This document shows, piece after piece, positions 16,751 through 30,313 of a stretch of DNA of 45,693 bases. The notes beneath the pieces were generated by a model, which had not been told where the DNA came from, did not search any database, and saw only the letters and a list, made by a program, of their open reading frames with translations. This stretch comes from Gammaproteobacteria bacterium (lineage in GTDB: Bacteria; Pseudomonadota; Gammaproteobacteria; Pseudomonadales; JADFDG01): positions 74,099-119,791 of the forward strand of contig JADFDG010000012.1 of assembly GCA_018262975.1 (NCBI GenBank), read 5' to 3'. Every line of letters begins with the position of its first letter. The first letter of the stretch is position 1. A program made the translations under genes and the position numbers.

Positions 16751-18208
16751 TCAGCGGAATGCCAGCACGTTGGCGATGTTCTTGTCGCCCTGGCACTTCG
16801 GGCACACGTCCGAGTCCCCGGGCTTGAATTTGCTTGGTACGTCCACGCGGATGACCCGGGTACCGCAGGCCTTGCCGTCCGGCTTGACGATCTTGCACAC
16901 CGGGTTCTCGTAATGCGCCAACCACGCGCGATACCGCTCCTCGGTCACCAGGCACTTCTCCGCGGCGTAGGCCTGCGGATTGTCCACGTAGCGCTGGATG
17001 TTCTTGAACGGGATGGAGATGTGACCGGCGCCCGGGTGGAAGGCGATGAAGCTGACACCGAGTTTCTCGAGTTTCTCGAGGAACTTGTCGGCACCGGCCT
17101 CCTGCGACACGGCGTGGTGACGGCCGAGCTCGGCGATTTCCTCCTTGAGCTGGCCGATCTTCTCGTCGCGGTTGATCAGGTCCATCTCGCGCACGTGCAA
17201 CTCTTCGCGCAACTTGGCGGTTTCTTCCTCCAGACGCTGGTTGAGTTCCGTCTCCAGCTGGCGGCGCATCTCCTCGGCCTGGGACTGGCCGCTGGCGGCA
17301 TCGGTGGCCTGGCGTTCGAGCGCTGCGTGCAACGACTCGATCTGTGCACGCTGCGCATTGGCCTGCTCGCGCAGGGCACCGTTCTGGGACTTGAGCGACG
17401 AGAACTGGCTGAGCAGCTTTTCCAGCTGGCTGTTGAGGATCTCTTCCTTCTGCTGGAAAGCGTAGTTCAGCCGGGCGATTTCCTCGGTGTGCTGGGTTTC
17501 CATCGTGGTGACCTGCAGGCGCAGGTCCTTGATGGTGCGCGCCAGCTTCACGCGTTCCTCGCGCAACTGGTCGATGATCTCGACGTCGGCATCGGCCACC
17601 GCGGCAACCACCGGCGCGGCCAGGCCGCCCGGCGCCTGTGCCCACCCCGCGGCAGGCGCCGGCGGCGGCACGTAGGCAGGGACAACCGGCGCAGCGACGG
17701 GCGCGGCAGCCACCGGCGGCACGTTCCAGTTCGGGGCAGCCGGCTCCGGCGCCTCCTCGGAATAGGTCAGGCCGAGGTAGCGGCCGCGTTCGCGGACCGC
17801 GTCGCGCACGAAGACGAAGTCATTCTCGCCCTGGCGCATGTTGGGGTCCCACAGCTGCTGCTGGTGCCAGGAAATCGGGCACTGGCTGCGGCAGGCGAGG
17901 CGGATCGGCCCGGCACCGAGGTCTGGGCCACGATCGGCCTTTTCCACCATGTGGCGCAGCGGGATGTTCCAGGTGCGGTCGGCCACGCCGGACTCGTCGA
18001 AGGCGATGGTGAACAGCACCATGCCGGTCACCTGCAGGCGGCCGTTGACGGTGACGTAGGCGGCCTTCATCTCGTGGCCGGCGAATTCCTGCATGCCGAC
18101 CACGCCGTCGAGCACGGCCTCGAAATCGGTGTACAGCAGCCCCTTGCAGATGCCACCCACACCGAAAAACAACACGACTTCAGACTGGTTACCGCTGGCG
18201 TAACTCAT
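16751..18208 (-). CDS. Coiled-coil protein with C-terminal zinc ribbon, function unknown
   Basis: A 485-residue protein in three parts. Residues 1-170 form a globular beta-rich domain (VVLFFGVGGICKGLLYTDFE, then VTVNGRLQVTGMVLF). A Pro/Ala-rich linker follows at about 180-220. From roughly 225 to 375 there is a long heptad-rich coiled coil (EEEIARL-type, Glu/Gln/Lys-rich). The C terminus has a zinc-ribbon-like set CKIVKPDGKAC ... CPKC and a conserved-looking FHPGAGHISIPFKNIQRY stretch. Similar proteins in marine gammaproteobacteria are often labelled 'chromosome partitioning protein ParA', but no Walker motif is present, so I reject that name. A scaffold or stress-associated protein is possible. 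It ends 78 bases before the rhodanese fusion starts and may head that operon. Confidence 0.72.
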   Translation of the reverse strand: MSYASGNQSEVVLFFGVGGICKGLLYTDFEAVLDGVVGMQEFAGHEMKAAYVTVNGRLQVTGMVLFTIAFDESGVADRTWNIPLRHMVEKADRGPDLGAGPIRLACRSQCPISWHQQQLWDPNMRQGENDFVFVRDAVRERGRYLGLTYSEEAPEPAAPNWNVPPVAAAPVAAPVVPAYVPPPAPAAGWAQAPGGLAAPVVAAVADADVEIIDQLREERVKLARTIKDLRLQVTTMETQHTEEIARLNYAFQQKEEILNSQLEKLLSQFSSLKSQNGALREQANAQRAQIESLHAALERQATDAASGQSQAEEMRRQLETELNQRLEEETAKLREELHVREMDLINRDEKIGQLKEEIAELGRHHAVSQEAGADKFLEKLEKLGVSFIAFHPGAGHISIPFKNIQRYVDNPQAYAAEKCLVTEERYRAWLAHYENPVCKIVKPDGKACGTRVIRVDVPSKFKPGDSDVCPKCQGDKNIANVLAFR

Positions 18209-18342
18209 GGGCAGGTCCGTTTTCCCGAATATCGAGCCAGAACAAGGCGATGGGGCATATTCTCACCCCGCCGGCGCAAAAGCCAAGGATACCGGGCCGG
18301 CAGAGGTGCGGCCTGCGTCACAACCCTCGCTACGGGGGCGGA

Positions 18343-18406
18343 GTCGGGGGCATGGCCCCCTCTCTACAGAGGAGGAGCGGTCGGGGGCATGGCCCCCTCT
18401 CTACAG
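18343..18406 (-). repeat. Two REP-like palindromic direct repeats with GTAG signature
   Basis: A 27-base unit occurs twice in direct orientation, at 18343-18369 and 18380-18406, separated by 10 bases, with no mismatch. Each contains the stem GGGGGC-ATG-GCCCCC. On the minus strand each reads CTGTAG followed by a G-rich palindrome, the layout of REP elements mobilised by RAYT transposases (GTAG then a hairpin). They lie in the 221-base gap between fadH and the coiled-coil gene and might also act as a transcription or mRNA end. Confidence 0.7.
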
Positions 18407-18429
18407 GCGCAGGGAGGGGGCCGACCGGA

Positions 18430-20505
<2,076 letters not shown>

Positions 20506-20600
20506 CTAGGTGGCGGTTATCCTTGCCCTCAATGACGGGAACTGACAGTTTGATGGCCGCTCGGGGCAGCCATCCGCCCGCCCCACGCCACGGCAGGACC

Positions 20601-21599
20601 ATGCGCGCCGGAGACATCACCTGGACATCGGTCGACCGACTGCTGGCAGCGGCCAGCGCGCTCGGCGTGTCGCCGCAGCAGCTCGCGCCGCTGCTGCCGC
20701 CGCCCGAGCAGCGCGAGGCGCGCCTGGAATTGCTCGATTACTGTCGACTGGGACAGCGCGTGATCGCGCTTTCCGGCCACGGCGAACTGGGCCTGGAAAT
20801 CGCCCGTGCCACGGCCATCACCCACGCCGGGCTGGCGGGCCTGGCGGCCATGAGCGCCCCGACCCTGGGTGAAGCGCTGGCCCTGTTCATGCATTTCGAA
20901 CCGCTGACCGTGCGCAGCTACCGCGGGCAATCGCGCTGGTTGCCCGCCGAGGGCAAGCTCGCCTTCTACAGCATCGCGCCCTACAACGACTTCACGCGCT
21001 TCATCGTCGACGCCATGCTGGCCACCTGGTGCCGACTGGTGGCGGAGGTGGCCGGCGCCGATGCGCTGCGCGAAGTACGCCTGGAATACGCCGCACCGGC
21101 CTACCACGCGCGTTATGCCGGCATTTTCCCCTGCCCGGTCTACTTTGCCTCGGACGAGAACGCCGTGCTGCTGGCGCGCGACGCGGCGCGCCGGCCATTG
21201 CGCACCCACGAGCCGGTGCTGCACGCGGAACTGGTCGAGCTGTGCGAGCAGAAGCTGCGCCAGCTGGAAAACGAGAGCCGGTTCCGCGCGCGCGTGCAGA
21301 AGGTGCTCGGCCCGATGCTGTCCGGCAACACCCCCTCGCTGGACGACGTGGCCGATGCACTGGGCATGGCCAGCTGGACGCTGCGGCGCAAGTTGCGCGA
21401 GGAAGACACCTCGTTCCAGGACCTGCTGGACGACATGCGCCGCGACCTGGCTCTGGCGTACATGAAGGACATCGGGCTGTCGCTGGGCGAGATCACCTAC
21501 ATCCTGGGCTTCTCCACCCCGGGCGCCTTCCAGCGCGCCTTCAAGCGCTGGACCGGCACCACCCCCGGCGAATACCGGCGGCAATTGCGCGGCGAGTAA
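20601..21599 (+). CDS. AraC family transcriptional regulator (arabinose-binding-like N-terminal domain)
   Basis: A protein of about 332 residues with an N-terminal ligand domain of the Arabinose_bd type (LGLEIARATAITHAGLAGLAAMSAPTLGEAL) and a C-terminal AraC double helix-turn-helix. The DNA-binding part has SLDDVADALGMASWTLRRKL and the family signature GEITYILGFSTPGAFQRAFKRWTGTTPGEYR. The group includes OruR-like regulators of amino-acid and fatty-acid use. It is divergent from fadH with a gap of about 140 bases or less, so fadH is the likely target (inference). The start is uncertain: ATGs at 20532, 20553 and 20601 are all in frame, and I use 20601 because domain similarity begins there and an AGGA is near. 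A strong terminator follows. Confidence 0.9.
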   Translation: MRAGDITWTSVDRLLAAASALGVSPQQLAPLLPPPEQREARLELLDYCRLGQRVIALSGHGELGLEIARATAITHAGLAGLAAMSAPTLGEALALFMHFEPLTVRSYRGQSRWLPAEGKLAFYSIAPYNDFTRFIVDAMLATWCRLVAEVAGADALREVRLEYAAPAYHARYAGIFPCPVYFASDENAVLLARDAARRPLRTHEPVLHAELVELCEQKLRQLENESRFRARVQKVLGPMLSGNTPSLDDVADALGMASWTLRRKLREEDTSFQDLLDDMRRDLALAYMKDIGLSLGEITYILGFSTPGAFQRAFKRWTGTTPGEYRRQLRGE

Positions 21600-21641
21600 G
21601 CGTGGCAGGCCGCCCCACGGGCGTGGTCGGGCGCAGAAACG

Positions 21642-21669
21642 AAAAAAGCCGCGCAATGCGCGGCTTTTT
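21642..21669. terminator. Bidirectional Rho-independent terminator
   Basis: A perfect stem AAAAAGCCGCGC / GCGCGGCTTTTT with loop AAT. It ends the AraC-type gene on the plus strand and, read on minus, lies just past the tRNA-Asp 3' end, terminating the tRNA transcript. Confidence 0.88.
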
Positions 21670-21685
21670 CGTCTCTTGCGAGAAT

Positions 21686-21762
21686 TGGCGGAGCGGACGG
21701 GACTCGAACCCGCGACCCCCGGCGTGACAGGCCGGTATTCTAACCGACTGAACTACCGCTCC
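21686..21762 (-). tRNA. tRNA-Asp (GTC)
   Basis: A 77-base cloverleaf read on minus: acceptor GGAGCGG pairs with CCGCTCC, the 3' CCA is encoded, the D-arm is GTTCAGTCGG, the anticodon loop carries GTC, and the T-arm contains GGTTCGAGTCC. It is the second gene of a Val-Asp tRNA pair. Confidence 0.96.
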
Positions 21763-21768
21763 GTACTT

Positions 21769-21844
21769 TGGTGGGTGGTACAGGGATCGAACCTGTGACC
21801 CTCAGCTTGTAAGGCTGATGCTCTCCCGGCTGAGCTAACCACCC
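21769..21844 (-). tRNA. tRNA-Val (TAC)
   Basis: A 76-base cloverleaf on minus: acceptor GGGTGGT pairs with ACCACCC, the D-arm is TAGCTCAGCCGG, the anticodon loop CTTACAA gives TAC, the T-arm has GGTTCGATCCC, and CCA is encoded. It is first in the Val-Asp transcript, six bases ahead of tRNA-Asp. Confidence 0.96.
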
Positions 21845-21858
21845 CGAAAGAGCGCGCC

Positions 21859-21886
21859 ATTCTATAGAAAAGTCCGCGGCTGTCAA
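21859..21886 (-). promoter_or_regulatory. Sigma-70 promoter of the tRNA-Val/Asp unit
   Basis: On the minus strand a perfect TTGACA (21886-21881), a 16-base spacer and TAGAAT (21864-21859) precede tRNA-Val by about 15 bases. The sequence after the -10 is GC-only (GGCGCGC), like the discriminators of stringently controlled stable-RNA promoters. Confidence 0.85.
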
Positions 21887-21945
21887 CGCCCCCGACAAAC
21901 GTTTCGTGGCGGCGGATCAACGGGCGGCCCGCGACGCCATCCCCC

Positions 21946-21973
21946 TTGAAGCCGGACGGGAATGTCCTAACAT
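21946..21973 (+). promoter_or_regulatory. Candidate promoter of the PA3496-family gene
   Basis: TTGAAG, 16 bases, TAACAT faces the small gene at 22047, giving a leader of about 65 bases. The match is moderate. Confidence 0.5.
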
Positions 21974-22046
21974 CAGGGTCGCAGTCACACCGACATTCGT
22001 TAACGCAACCGGATAGCTCCGCTTACGACAACGAGGTGCATGCCCG

Positions 22047-22274
22047 ATGGCGAAGAACCAGGCAAAAACCGATAGCGAAGACCAGGACCCGTGGGTCGCC
22101 GATGACGCCGGCGATTTCGACGAGGCCGCCAACGACGTGGTGCCCCCGGCGAAAGCGAAACTCGCCGTGCGTCACAAGATCGAGGATCTCATCGAGCAGC
22201 GGCGCCTGAAGGCGCAGCTCGGTGACTACGAGGTGCTCGACCTCGACGAGCGCAAGCCGCGCCGGCTGCACTGA
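22047..22274 (+). CDS. PA3496-family small protein (putative envelope integrity)
   Basis: A 75-residue acidic-then-basic protein. The N-terminal half is acidic and probably disordered (DSEDQDPWVADDAGDFDEA). The C-terminal half holds the conserved helix RHKIEDLIEQRRLKAQLGDY, which matches the R-x-IE-x-x-x-E-x-RRL pattern of the PA3496 family. It has no signal peptide or membrane segment, and the 'envelope integrity' label of the family rests on outside work. A GAGG ribosome site precedes the ATG. It is monocistronic, with its own promoter-like sequence and terminator, between the tRNAs and sucD (convergent). Confidence 0.75.
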   Translation: MAKNQAKTDSEDQDPWVADDAGDFDEAANDVVPPAKAKLAVRHKIEDLIEQRRLKAQLGDYEVLDLDERKPRRLH

Positions 22275-22283
22275 TCGGAACAA

Positions 22284-22309
22284 AAAAGGGAGGCCGGAGC
22301 CTCCCTTTT
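22284..22309. terminator. Bidirectional Rho-independent terminator
   Basis: Stem AAAAGGGAGGC / GCCTCCCTTTT with loop CGGA. U-tracts exist in both directions. It ends the PA3496-family gene on plus and provides a distal stop for the suc operon on minus. Confidence 0.85.
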
Positions 22310-22326
22310 CGCCAACGGAGCATCGC

Positions 22327-22352
22327 GCACCGGGCGCCTGCGCGCCCGGTGC
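22327..22352 (-). terminator. Hairpin just after sucD
   Basis: A perfect 10-bp stem GCACCGGGCG / CGCCCGGTGC with a six-base loop, 10 bases past the sucD stop. It has no T-run of its own, so it may protect the mRNA 3' end, with the next hairpin (22284-22309) terminating. Confidence 0.6.
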
Positions 22353-22361
22353 CCGTATCCA

Positions 22362-23240
22362 TCAGTTCCAGCCGGTGATTTCCTTCACCGCAAGGCCGAT
22401 CTGCGACGGGTTGCGCACGGTCTTCACGCCCGCCGCCTCCAGCGCCGCGAACTTCTCGGCCGCCGTGCCCTTGCCACCGGCGATGATCGCACCGGCGTGG
22501 CCCATGCGCTTGCCGGCCGGCGCGGTGACGCCGGCGATGTAGGAAACGACCGGCTTCTTCACGTACTGCTTGATGAACTCCGCGGCCTCTTCCTCGGCCG
22601 AACCACCGATCTCGCCCACCATGACGATGGCCTCGGTCTGCGGATCGTCCTGGAACATGCGCAGCGCATCGATGTGCGTGGTGCCCGGGATCGGGTCACC
22701 GCCGATGCCGATACAGGTGCTCTGGCCGTAGCCCAGCGCGGTGGTCTGCGCGACGCACTCGTAGGTCAGCGTGCCGGAACGCGACACGATGCCGACCTTG
22801 CCCGGCTTGTGGATGTGGCCCGGCATGATGCCGATCTTGCACTCGCCCGGCGTGATCACGCCCGGGCAGTTGGGGCCGATCAGGCGCACGTCGCCGCGTT
22901 CGGCGATGTACTGCTTCACGTACAGCATGTCGAGGGTGGGAATGCCCTCGGTGATGCACACGACCAGCTTCACGCCACCGTCGACGGCCTCGAGGATCGA
23001 ATCCTTGCAGAAGGCCGCCGGCACGTAGATCACCGACGCGTCGGCGCCGGTTTCGGCGACCGCGTCCTTCACCGTGTCGAAGACCGGCAGGCCGAGGTGC
23101 TTGGTGCCGCCCTTGCCCGGGGTCACGCCACCGACCATCTTCGTGCCGTAGGCAATCGCCTGCTCGGTGTGCAGCGTGCCCTGCGAACCGGTGATGCCCT
23201 GGCAGATCACCTTGGTGTTCTTGTTGACCAGTACGCTCAT
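22362..23240 (-). CDS. sucD: Succinyl-CoA synthetase (ADP-forming) alpha subunit
   Basis: A 292-residue subunit that pairs with SucC to convert succinyl-CoA to succinate with ATP formation. It has the CoA-binding Rossmann start ([22 protein letters not shown]), [20 protein letters not shown], and the phosphohistidine region [16 protein letters not shown]. Full length compared with E. coli SucD (289). The ribosome site AAGGAG lies inside the last codons of sucC, five bases before the ATG gap, showing tight coupling. It is the last gene of the sucA-sucB-lpd-sucC-sucD run. Confidence 0.97.
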   Translation of the reverse strand: MSVLVNKNTKVICQGITGSQGTLHTEQAIAYGTKMVGGVTPGKGGTKHLGLPVFDTVKDAVAETGADASVIYVPAAFCKDSILEAVDGGVKLVVCITEGIPTLDMLYVKQYIAERGDVRLIGPNCPGVITPGECKIGIMPGHIHKPGKVGIVSRSGTLTYECVAQTTALGYGQSTCIGIGGDPIPGTTHIDALRMFQDDPQTEAIVMVGEIGGSAEEEAAEFIKQYVKKPVVSYIAGVTAPAGKRMGHAGAIIAGGKGTAAEKFAALEAAGVKTVRNPSQIGLAVKEITGWN

Positions 23241-23245
23241 GGCTA

Positions 23246-24412
23246 TCAGGCTCCTTTCACTGCTGCAACGATGCGGCGGGCCGCGTCGTCAAACCCGTTG
23301 GCGGCGACGATGTTCAGGCCGCTTTCCGCCAGTTTCTTCGCGCCGAGATCGGCGTTGTTGCCCTCGAGGCGGACAACCACCGGCACCTTCACGCCCACTT
23401 CCTTCACCGCCTCGATCACGCCGTCGGCGATCATGTCGCAACGGACGATGCCGCCGAAGATATTGATCAGCACGCCTTTCACGGCGGCGTCGGACAGGAT
23501 GATCTTGAAGGCCTCGGTGACGCGCTGCTTGGTGGCACCGCCGCCCACGTCGAGGAAGTTGGCCGGGTTGCCGCCGTGCAGCTTGATGATGTCCATGGTG
23601 GCCATCGCCAGACCGGCGCCGTTCACCATGCAACCGATGTTGCCGTCGAGGGCCACGTAGTTGAGGTCCCACTTGGCGGCTTCGCGCTCGCGCGCGTCTT
23701 CCTGCGACGGGTCATGCATGGCCTTGACCTGCGGCTGGCGGAACAGCGCGTTGCCGTCGATGCCGATCTTGGCGTCCAGGCAGTGCAGGTTGCCATCGGT
23801 CTTGATGACCAGCGGGTTGATTTCCAGCAGCGCCAGGTCCTTCTCGACGAACAGCTTCGCCAGGCCCAGGTAGATGTTGACGAACTGCTTCACCTGGTCA
23901 CCGGACAGGCCCAGCTTGAACGCCAGTTCACGGCCCTGGAACGGCTGCGCGCCGACCAGCGGATCGACGGCGACCTTGAGGATCTTTTCCGGGGTGTTGT
24001 GCGCGACGGTCTCGATGTCGACACCACCCTCGATGGAGGCCATGAACACCACGCGGCGCGAGGAACGGTCGACGACGGCGCCCAGGTAGAGCTCCTTGGC
24101 GATGTCGGTGCATTCCTCGACGAGGATCTTGCTGACCGGCTGGCCCTTGGCATCGGTCTGGTAGGTCACCAGGTTCTTGCCCAGCCAGTTCTGCGCGAAG
24201 GCGGCGGCGTCTTCCGGCGTCTTCACCAGCTTCACGCCGCCGGCCTTGCCGCGGCCACCGGCATGCACCTGGGCCTTCACGACCCACATGCTGCCGCCGA
24301 TTTCCTTCGCCCGTGCCGCGACTTCTTCCGGCGTGTCGCAGGCAAAGCCGCGCGACACCGGCAGGCCGTATTCACGGAACAACTGCTTGCCCTGGTATTC
24401 GTGGAGATTCAT
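23246..24412 (-). CDS. sucC: Succinyl-CoA synthetase (ADP-forming) beta subunit
   Basis: A 388-residue ATP-grasp subunit (E. coli 388). It begins [22 protein letters not shown], has the nucleotide-binding [17 protein letters not shown] segment, the metal-binding [10 protein letters not shown] region, and the C-terminal power-helix region [18 protein letters not shown] with [12 protein letters not shown] sits eight bases before the ATG. It follows lpd with a 49-base gap and is coupled to sucD. Confidence 0.97.
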   Translation of the reverse strand: MNLHEYQGKQLFREYGLPVSRGFACDTPEEVAARAKEIGGSMWVVKAQVHAGGRGKAGGVKLVKTPEDAAAFAQNWLGKNLVTYQTDAKGQPVSKILVEECTDIAKELYLGAVVDRSSRRVVFMASIEGGVDIETVAHNTPEKILKVAVDPLVGAQPFQGRELAFKLGLSGDQVKQFVNIYLGLAKLFVEKDLALLEINPLVIKTDGNLHCLDAKIGIDGNALFRQPQVKAMHDPSQEDAREREAAKWDLNYVALDGNIGCMVNGAGLAMATMDIIKLHGGNPANFLDVGGGATKQRVTEAFKIILSDAAVKGVLINIFGGIVRCDMIADGVIEAVKEVGVKVPVVVRLEGNNADLGAKKLAESGLNIVAANGFDDAARRIVAAVKGA

Positions 24413-24461
24413 CGATGTTTTCCTGGCTGTGTTGCTGCTTGCTCTTGCGGCGTCAGGCGGC

Positions 24462-27135
<2,674 letters not shown>

Positions 27136-27184
27136 GTCCCGGGTTCCTTGTTGTTTGCTGTCAGTGTTTGATGGAAGGACGCGT

Positions 27185-30013
27185 TCAGTTGAACGCGTCG
27201 TTGACCAGTTTTGCCTGCTCCTTGGCGTGCAGGCTGGTGTAGCCGGCGGCCGGGGAAGCAGACGGCGGACGGCCGGCGTACTCGAGGTAAAGCTTCGCGT
27301 CGTGCTGCTTCAGCACGTTGCGCATGTGGTGCTGGCTGCAGTACCAGGCGCCCTGGTTCTGCGGTTCCTCCTGGCACCAGACCACCTTCTCGAGGTTGCG
27401 GTACTGGCCGATGACCTCGGCCAGTCGCGCTTCCGGGAACGGGTACAGTTGCTCGATGCGCACGATGGCGACATCGTCGCGGCCGTCGGCCTCGCGCTTG
27501 TCGTCGAGGTCGTAGAAGACCTTGCCGCCACACAGCACCAGTCGCTTGACCTTCTGCGGGTCCTTCACGGCGGCGTCGCCGATCACCGTCTGGAAGCCCC
27601 CGTTGGCGAGGTCCTCCAGCGAGGACACCGCCTTGCGGTGGCGCAGCAGGCTCTTCGGCGACATCACCACCAGCGGCTTGCGCAGCGGGCGGATGGCCTG
27701 GCGGCGCAGCAGGTGGAAGATCTGCGCCGGCGTGGTCGGCGTGCACACCTGCATGTTGTTCTCGGCGCACAGCTGCAGGAAGCGCTCCAGGCGCGCCGAG
27801 GAGTGCTCGGGGCCCTGCCCTTCATAACCGTGCGGCAGCAGCATGGTCAGGCCGCACAGGCGCTCCCACTTGATCTCGCCGGAGGAAATGAACTGGTCGA
27901 TCACCACCTGCGCGCCGTTGGCGAAGTCGCCGAACTGCGCTTCCCAGATGACCAGGCCGCCGGGTGCCGTGGTGGCGTAGCCGTACTCGAAGGCCAGCAC
28001 CGCTTCCTCGGACAGCAGCGAGTCGTAGATCTCGAACGGCGGCTGCTCGGGCTTGAGGTTCTTCAGCGGCACCCAGGTGCTGCCGTCCTTCTGGCTGTGC
28101 AGCACGGCATGGCGGTGCGAGAACGTACCGCGGCCGACGTCCTGGCCGGTCAGGCGCACCATGTAGCCCTGGTCGAGCAACGTGGCGTAGGCCATGGTCT
28201 CGCCGTAGCCCCAGTTGATGGGCATGGCGCCGGCGGTCATCCTGGTGCGGTCTTCGTAGATCTTTTCCACCTGCTTCTGCAGCGGGAAGCCGTCCGGCAT
28301 CTTCTCGAGCTTGCCGGCCAGCTCCTGCAGGCGGCGCAGGTCGACGCGCGTATCGCCGGCGTCGGTGTACTCGTGGCCCAGGTACGGCGTCCAGTCGACG
28401 AACAGCGTCTTGTTGGGCTCGCGCACCAGCGACTTCACCACGTGCGTGCCGCTTTCCAGCGACTGGCGGTACTCGCTGGTCTTGGCCTCGGCCTGCTCGG
28501 CGGTGAGCACGCCGTCGCGCACCAGGCGGGTGGCGTAGATGTTGCGCGTGGTCGGCAGGTTGCGGATGACGTTGTACATCACCGGCTGGGTGCCCGACGG
28601 CTCGTCGGCCTCGTTGTGGCCGCGGCGGCGGTAGCAGACCAGGTCGATGACGACGTCCTTGTGGAACTCCATGCGGTAGTCGATGGCGATCTGGGTGACG
28701 AAGTACACCGCTTCCGGATCGTCGCCGTTCACGTGGAAGATCGGCGCCTGCACCATCTTCGCCACGTCGGTGCAGTACTCGGTGGAGCGGGCGTCTTCCT
28801 GCTTGCTGGTGGTGAAGCCCACCTGGTTGTTGACGATGATGTGGATGGAGCCGCCGGTGCGGTAGGCGCGCGTCTGCGACAGCTGGAACGTTTCCATCAC
28901 CACGCCCTGGCCGGCGAACGCCGCGTCACCGTGGATGAGGATCGGCAGCACGAGGTCGCCCTTGGCGTCCTTGCGGCGGTCCTGGCGGGCGCGCACCGAG
29001 CCTTCCACCACCGGCGACACGATCTCCAGGTGCGACGGGTTGAAGGCCATGGCGAGGTGCACTTCGCCGCCCGGGGTCTGCACGTTCGACGAGAAGCCCT
29101 GGTGGTACTTCACGTCGCCGGAGCCGGACTTGACGATGTACTTGCCCTCGAACTCGCTGAACAGGTCCGCCGGGTTCTTGCCGAAGGTGTTCACCAGCAC
29201 GTTCAGGCGGCCGCGGTGGGCCATGCCCAGCACGACTTCCTTCAGGCCGTAGCTGCCGCCGCGCTGGATGATTTCATCAACGCACGGAATCAGCGCCTCG
29301 CCGCCTTCCAGGCCAAAACGCTTGGTGCCGGGGAAGCGCGCGGCCAGATAGTTCTCGAGGCCCTCGGCGGCAGTGAGCCGCTCGAGCAGGTGGCGGCGGA
29401 TCTCGGTGCTGTATTCAGGCTGCGAGCGCACGCTCTCGAGGCGCTGCTGGATCCAGCGCTTCTCGGCGGTATCAACGATATGCATGTACTCGGCGCCGAC
29501 GCTGCCGCAGTAGGTCTGCTTCAGGCAGTCCCAGATTTCGCGCAGGGTGGCTTCCGGCTTGCCCAGGAACAGGTTGCCGGTCTGGAAAACGGTGTCGAGG
29601 TCGGCGGCGGACAGGCCGTGGTGGCCGAGATCGAGGTCCGGCGCCGGGTCGCGCACCATCAGACCCAGCGGATCGAGTTTGGCGTGCTGGTGGCCACGGT
29701 TGCGATAGGCGGCAATCAGCTGCAGGACCTTGACCTGCTTGCGCTCGTGCTCGGTGCTGACGGCGCTGGCGCTGAACTTCTCGACGCGGGTGGAGTTCTT
29801 GGCGGACAGCAGGAAATGCTCGCGCACCGGCGCGTGGGGCATCTCCTCCTCGATGTTGCTGGCGACGCGCGGCAGGCGGTCGAAGTAGTCACGCCAGTCC
29901 GCGGGGACGGCGTTGGGATCGGTCAGGTAGGCTTCGTACAGTGCATCGACATACGCGGAATTGCCGCCGAACAGATGGGAGCTGGCCCACTGCCGTTGCA
30001 TGTTGTCCTGCAT
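27185..30013 (-). CDS. sucA: 2-Oxoglutarate dehydrogenase E1 component
   Basis: A 942-residue thiamine-diphosphate decarboxylase that commits 2-oxoglutarate to succinyl-CoA. It opens with the E2-binding segment [23 protein letters not shown], and has the ThDP-binding regions ([27 protein letters not shown]...NNQVGFTT) and the transketolase-like domain ending [24 protein letters not shown] start at 30013 ([12 protein letters not shown]) rather than the upstream in-frame ATG at 30100 because homologues begin here and AAAGG precedes it. It is the first gene of sucAB-lpd-sucCD, separated from sdhB by a 300-base gap with terminator and regulatory features. Confidence 0.97.
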   Translation of the reverse strand: MQDNMQRQWASSHLFGGNSAYVDALYEAYLTDPNAVPADWRDYFDRLPRVASNIEEEMPHAPVREHFLLSAKNSTRVEKFSASAVSTEHERKQVKVLQLIAAYRNRGHQHAKLDPLGLMVRDPAPDLDLGHHGLSAADLDTVFQTGNLFLGKPEATLREIWDCLKQTYCGSVGAEYMHIVDTAEKRWIQQRLESVRSQPEYSTEIRRHLLERLTAAEGLENYLAARFPGTKRFGLEGGEALIPCVDEIIQRGGSYGLKEVVLGMAHRGRLNVLVNTFGKNPADLFSEFEGKYIVKSGSGDVKYHQGFSSNVQTPGGEVHLAMAFNPSHLEIVSPVVEGSVRARQDRRKDAKGDLVLPILIHGDAAFAGQGVVMETFQLSQTRAYRTGGSIHIIVNNQVGFTTSKQEDARSTEYCTDVAKMVQAPIFHVNGDDPEAVYFVTQIAIDYRMEFHKDVVIDLVCYRRRGHNEADEPSGTQPVMYNVIRNLPTTRNIYATRLVRDGVLTAEQAEAKTSEYRQSLESGTHVVKSLVREPNKTLFVDWTPYLGHEYTDAGDTRVDLRRLQELAGKLEKMPDGFPLQKQVEKIYEDRTRMTAGAMPINWGYGETMAYATLLDQGYMVRLTGQDVGRGTFSHRHAVLHSQKDGSTWVPLKNLKPEQPPFEIYDSLLSEEAVLAFEYGYATTAPGGLVIWEAQFGDFANGAQVVIDQFISSGEIKWERLCGLTMLLPHGYEGQGPEHSSARLERFLQLCAENNMQVCTPTTPAQIFHLLRRQAIRPLRKPLVVMSPKSLLRHRKAVSSLEDLANGGFQTVIGDAAVKDPQKVKRLVLCGGKVFYDLDDKREADGRDDVAIVRIEQLYPFPEARLAEVIGQYRNLEKVVWCQEEPQNQGAWYCSQHHMRNVLKQHDAKLYLEYAGRPPSASPAAGYTSLHAKEQAKLVNDAFN

Positions 30014-30202
30014 GGTTCGACCTTTGATCGTCTCTGGTCCGTGGGTCCGGCCTGCTGGGCCGGTACCCGGTGATCGGGCCGGGAGCGACCCGTCAGTCAC
30101 CCCCGATTGTGCGAAAAGCGCGTTGCCGCGCTTTCCGTCCGCCGTCTGTGGCGAACCGGCAGTTTACCCCCTTGGAGGGGGAAAGACAGGGGCAAAAACG
30201 CA

Positions 30203-30217
30203 AGTGGTCTGACCAAT
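30203..30217 (-). promoter_or_regulatory. GntR-family (PdhR/FadR-like) operator upstream of sucA
   Basis: The sequence AGTGGTCTGACCAAT differs at one defined position from the PdhR consensus ATTGGTnnnACCAAT and contains the FadR-subfamily core TnGTnnnACnA as a perfect dyad TGGT-CTG-ACCA. It is about 190 bases upstream of sucA. No gntR gene is in this window, so the regulator is unknown. Confidence 0.55.
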
Positions 30218-30250
30218 CGGCCAATTTTTTGGGCTTTCCGGAGACATTTT

Positions 30251-30295
30251 GTTGCCCGGAGGGCAAAAAAAGGCGGGACCCGCAGGCCCCGCCCC
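30251..30295 (-). terminator. Tandem-hairpin terminator after sdhB
   Basis: Read on minus: stem GGCGGG / CCCGCC (30293-30272, 10-base loop), immediately a run of seven T, then a second perfect hairpin TTGCCC-TCC-GGGCAA (30265-30251). It would end most sdhCDAB transcripts before sucA. Confidence 0.75.
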
Positions 30296-30313
30296 TTTGA
30301 CCCCTGAGCGGGG

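Larger units (their letters stand above)
30014..30313 (-). other. sdhB-sucA intergenic region
   Basis: About 300 bases with no gene. From the sdhB side it holds tandem hairpins with a U-tract (30251-30295), a PdhR/FadR-like operator (30203-30217), an imperfect palindrome CCCCCTTGGAGGGGG (30167-30181) and a possible -10 TAAACT at 30166-30161 on minus. This suggests that suc genes have their own promoter. Confidence 0.65.

Noticed and set aside
16751..18208. Chromosome partitioning ParA
   Set aside because: No Walker A or B motif; the sequence is coiled coil with a zinc ribbon.
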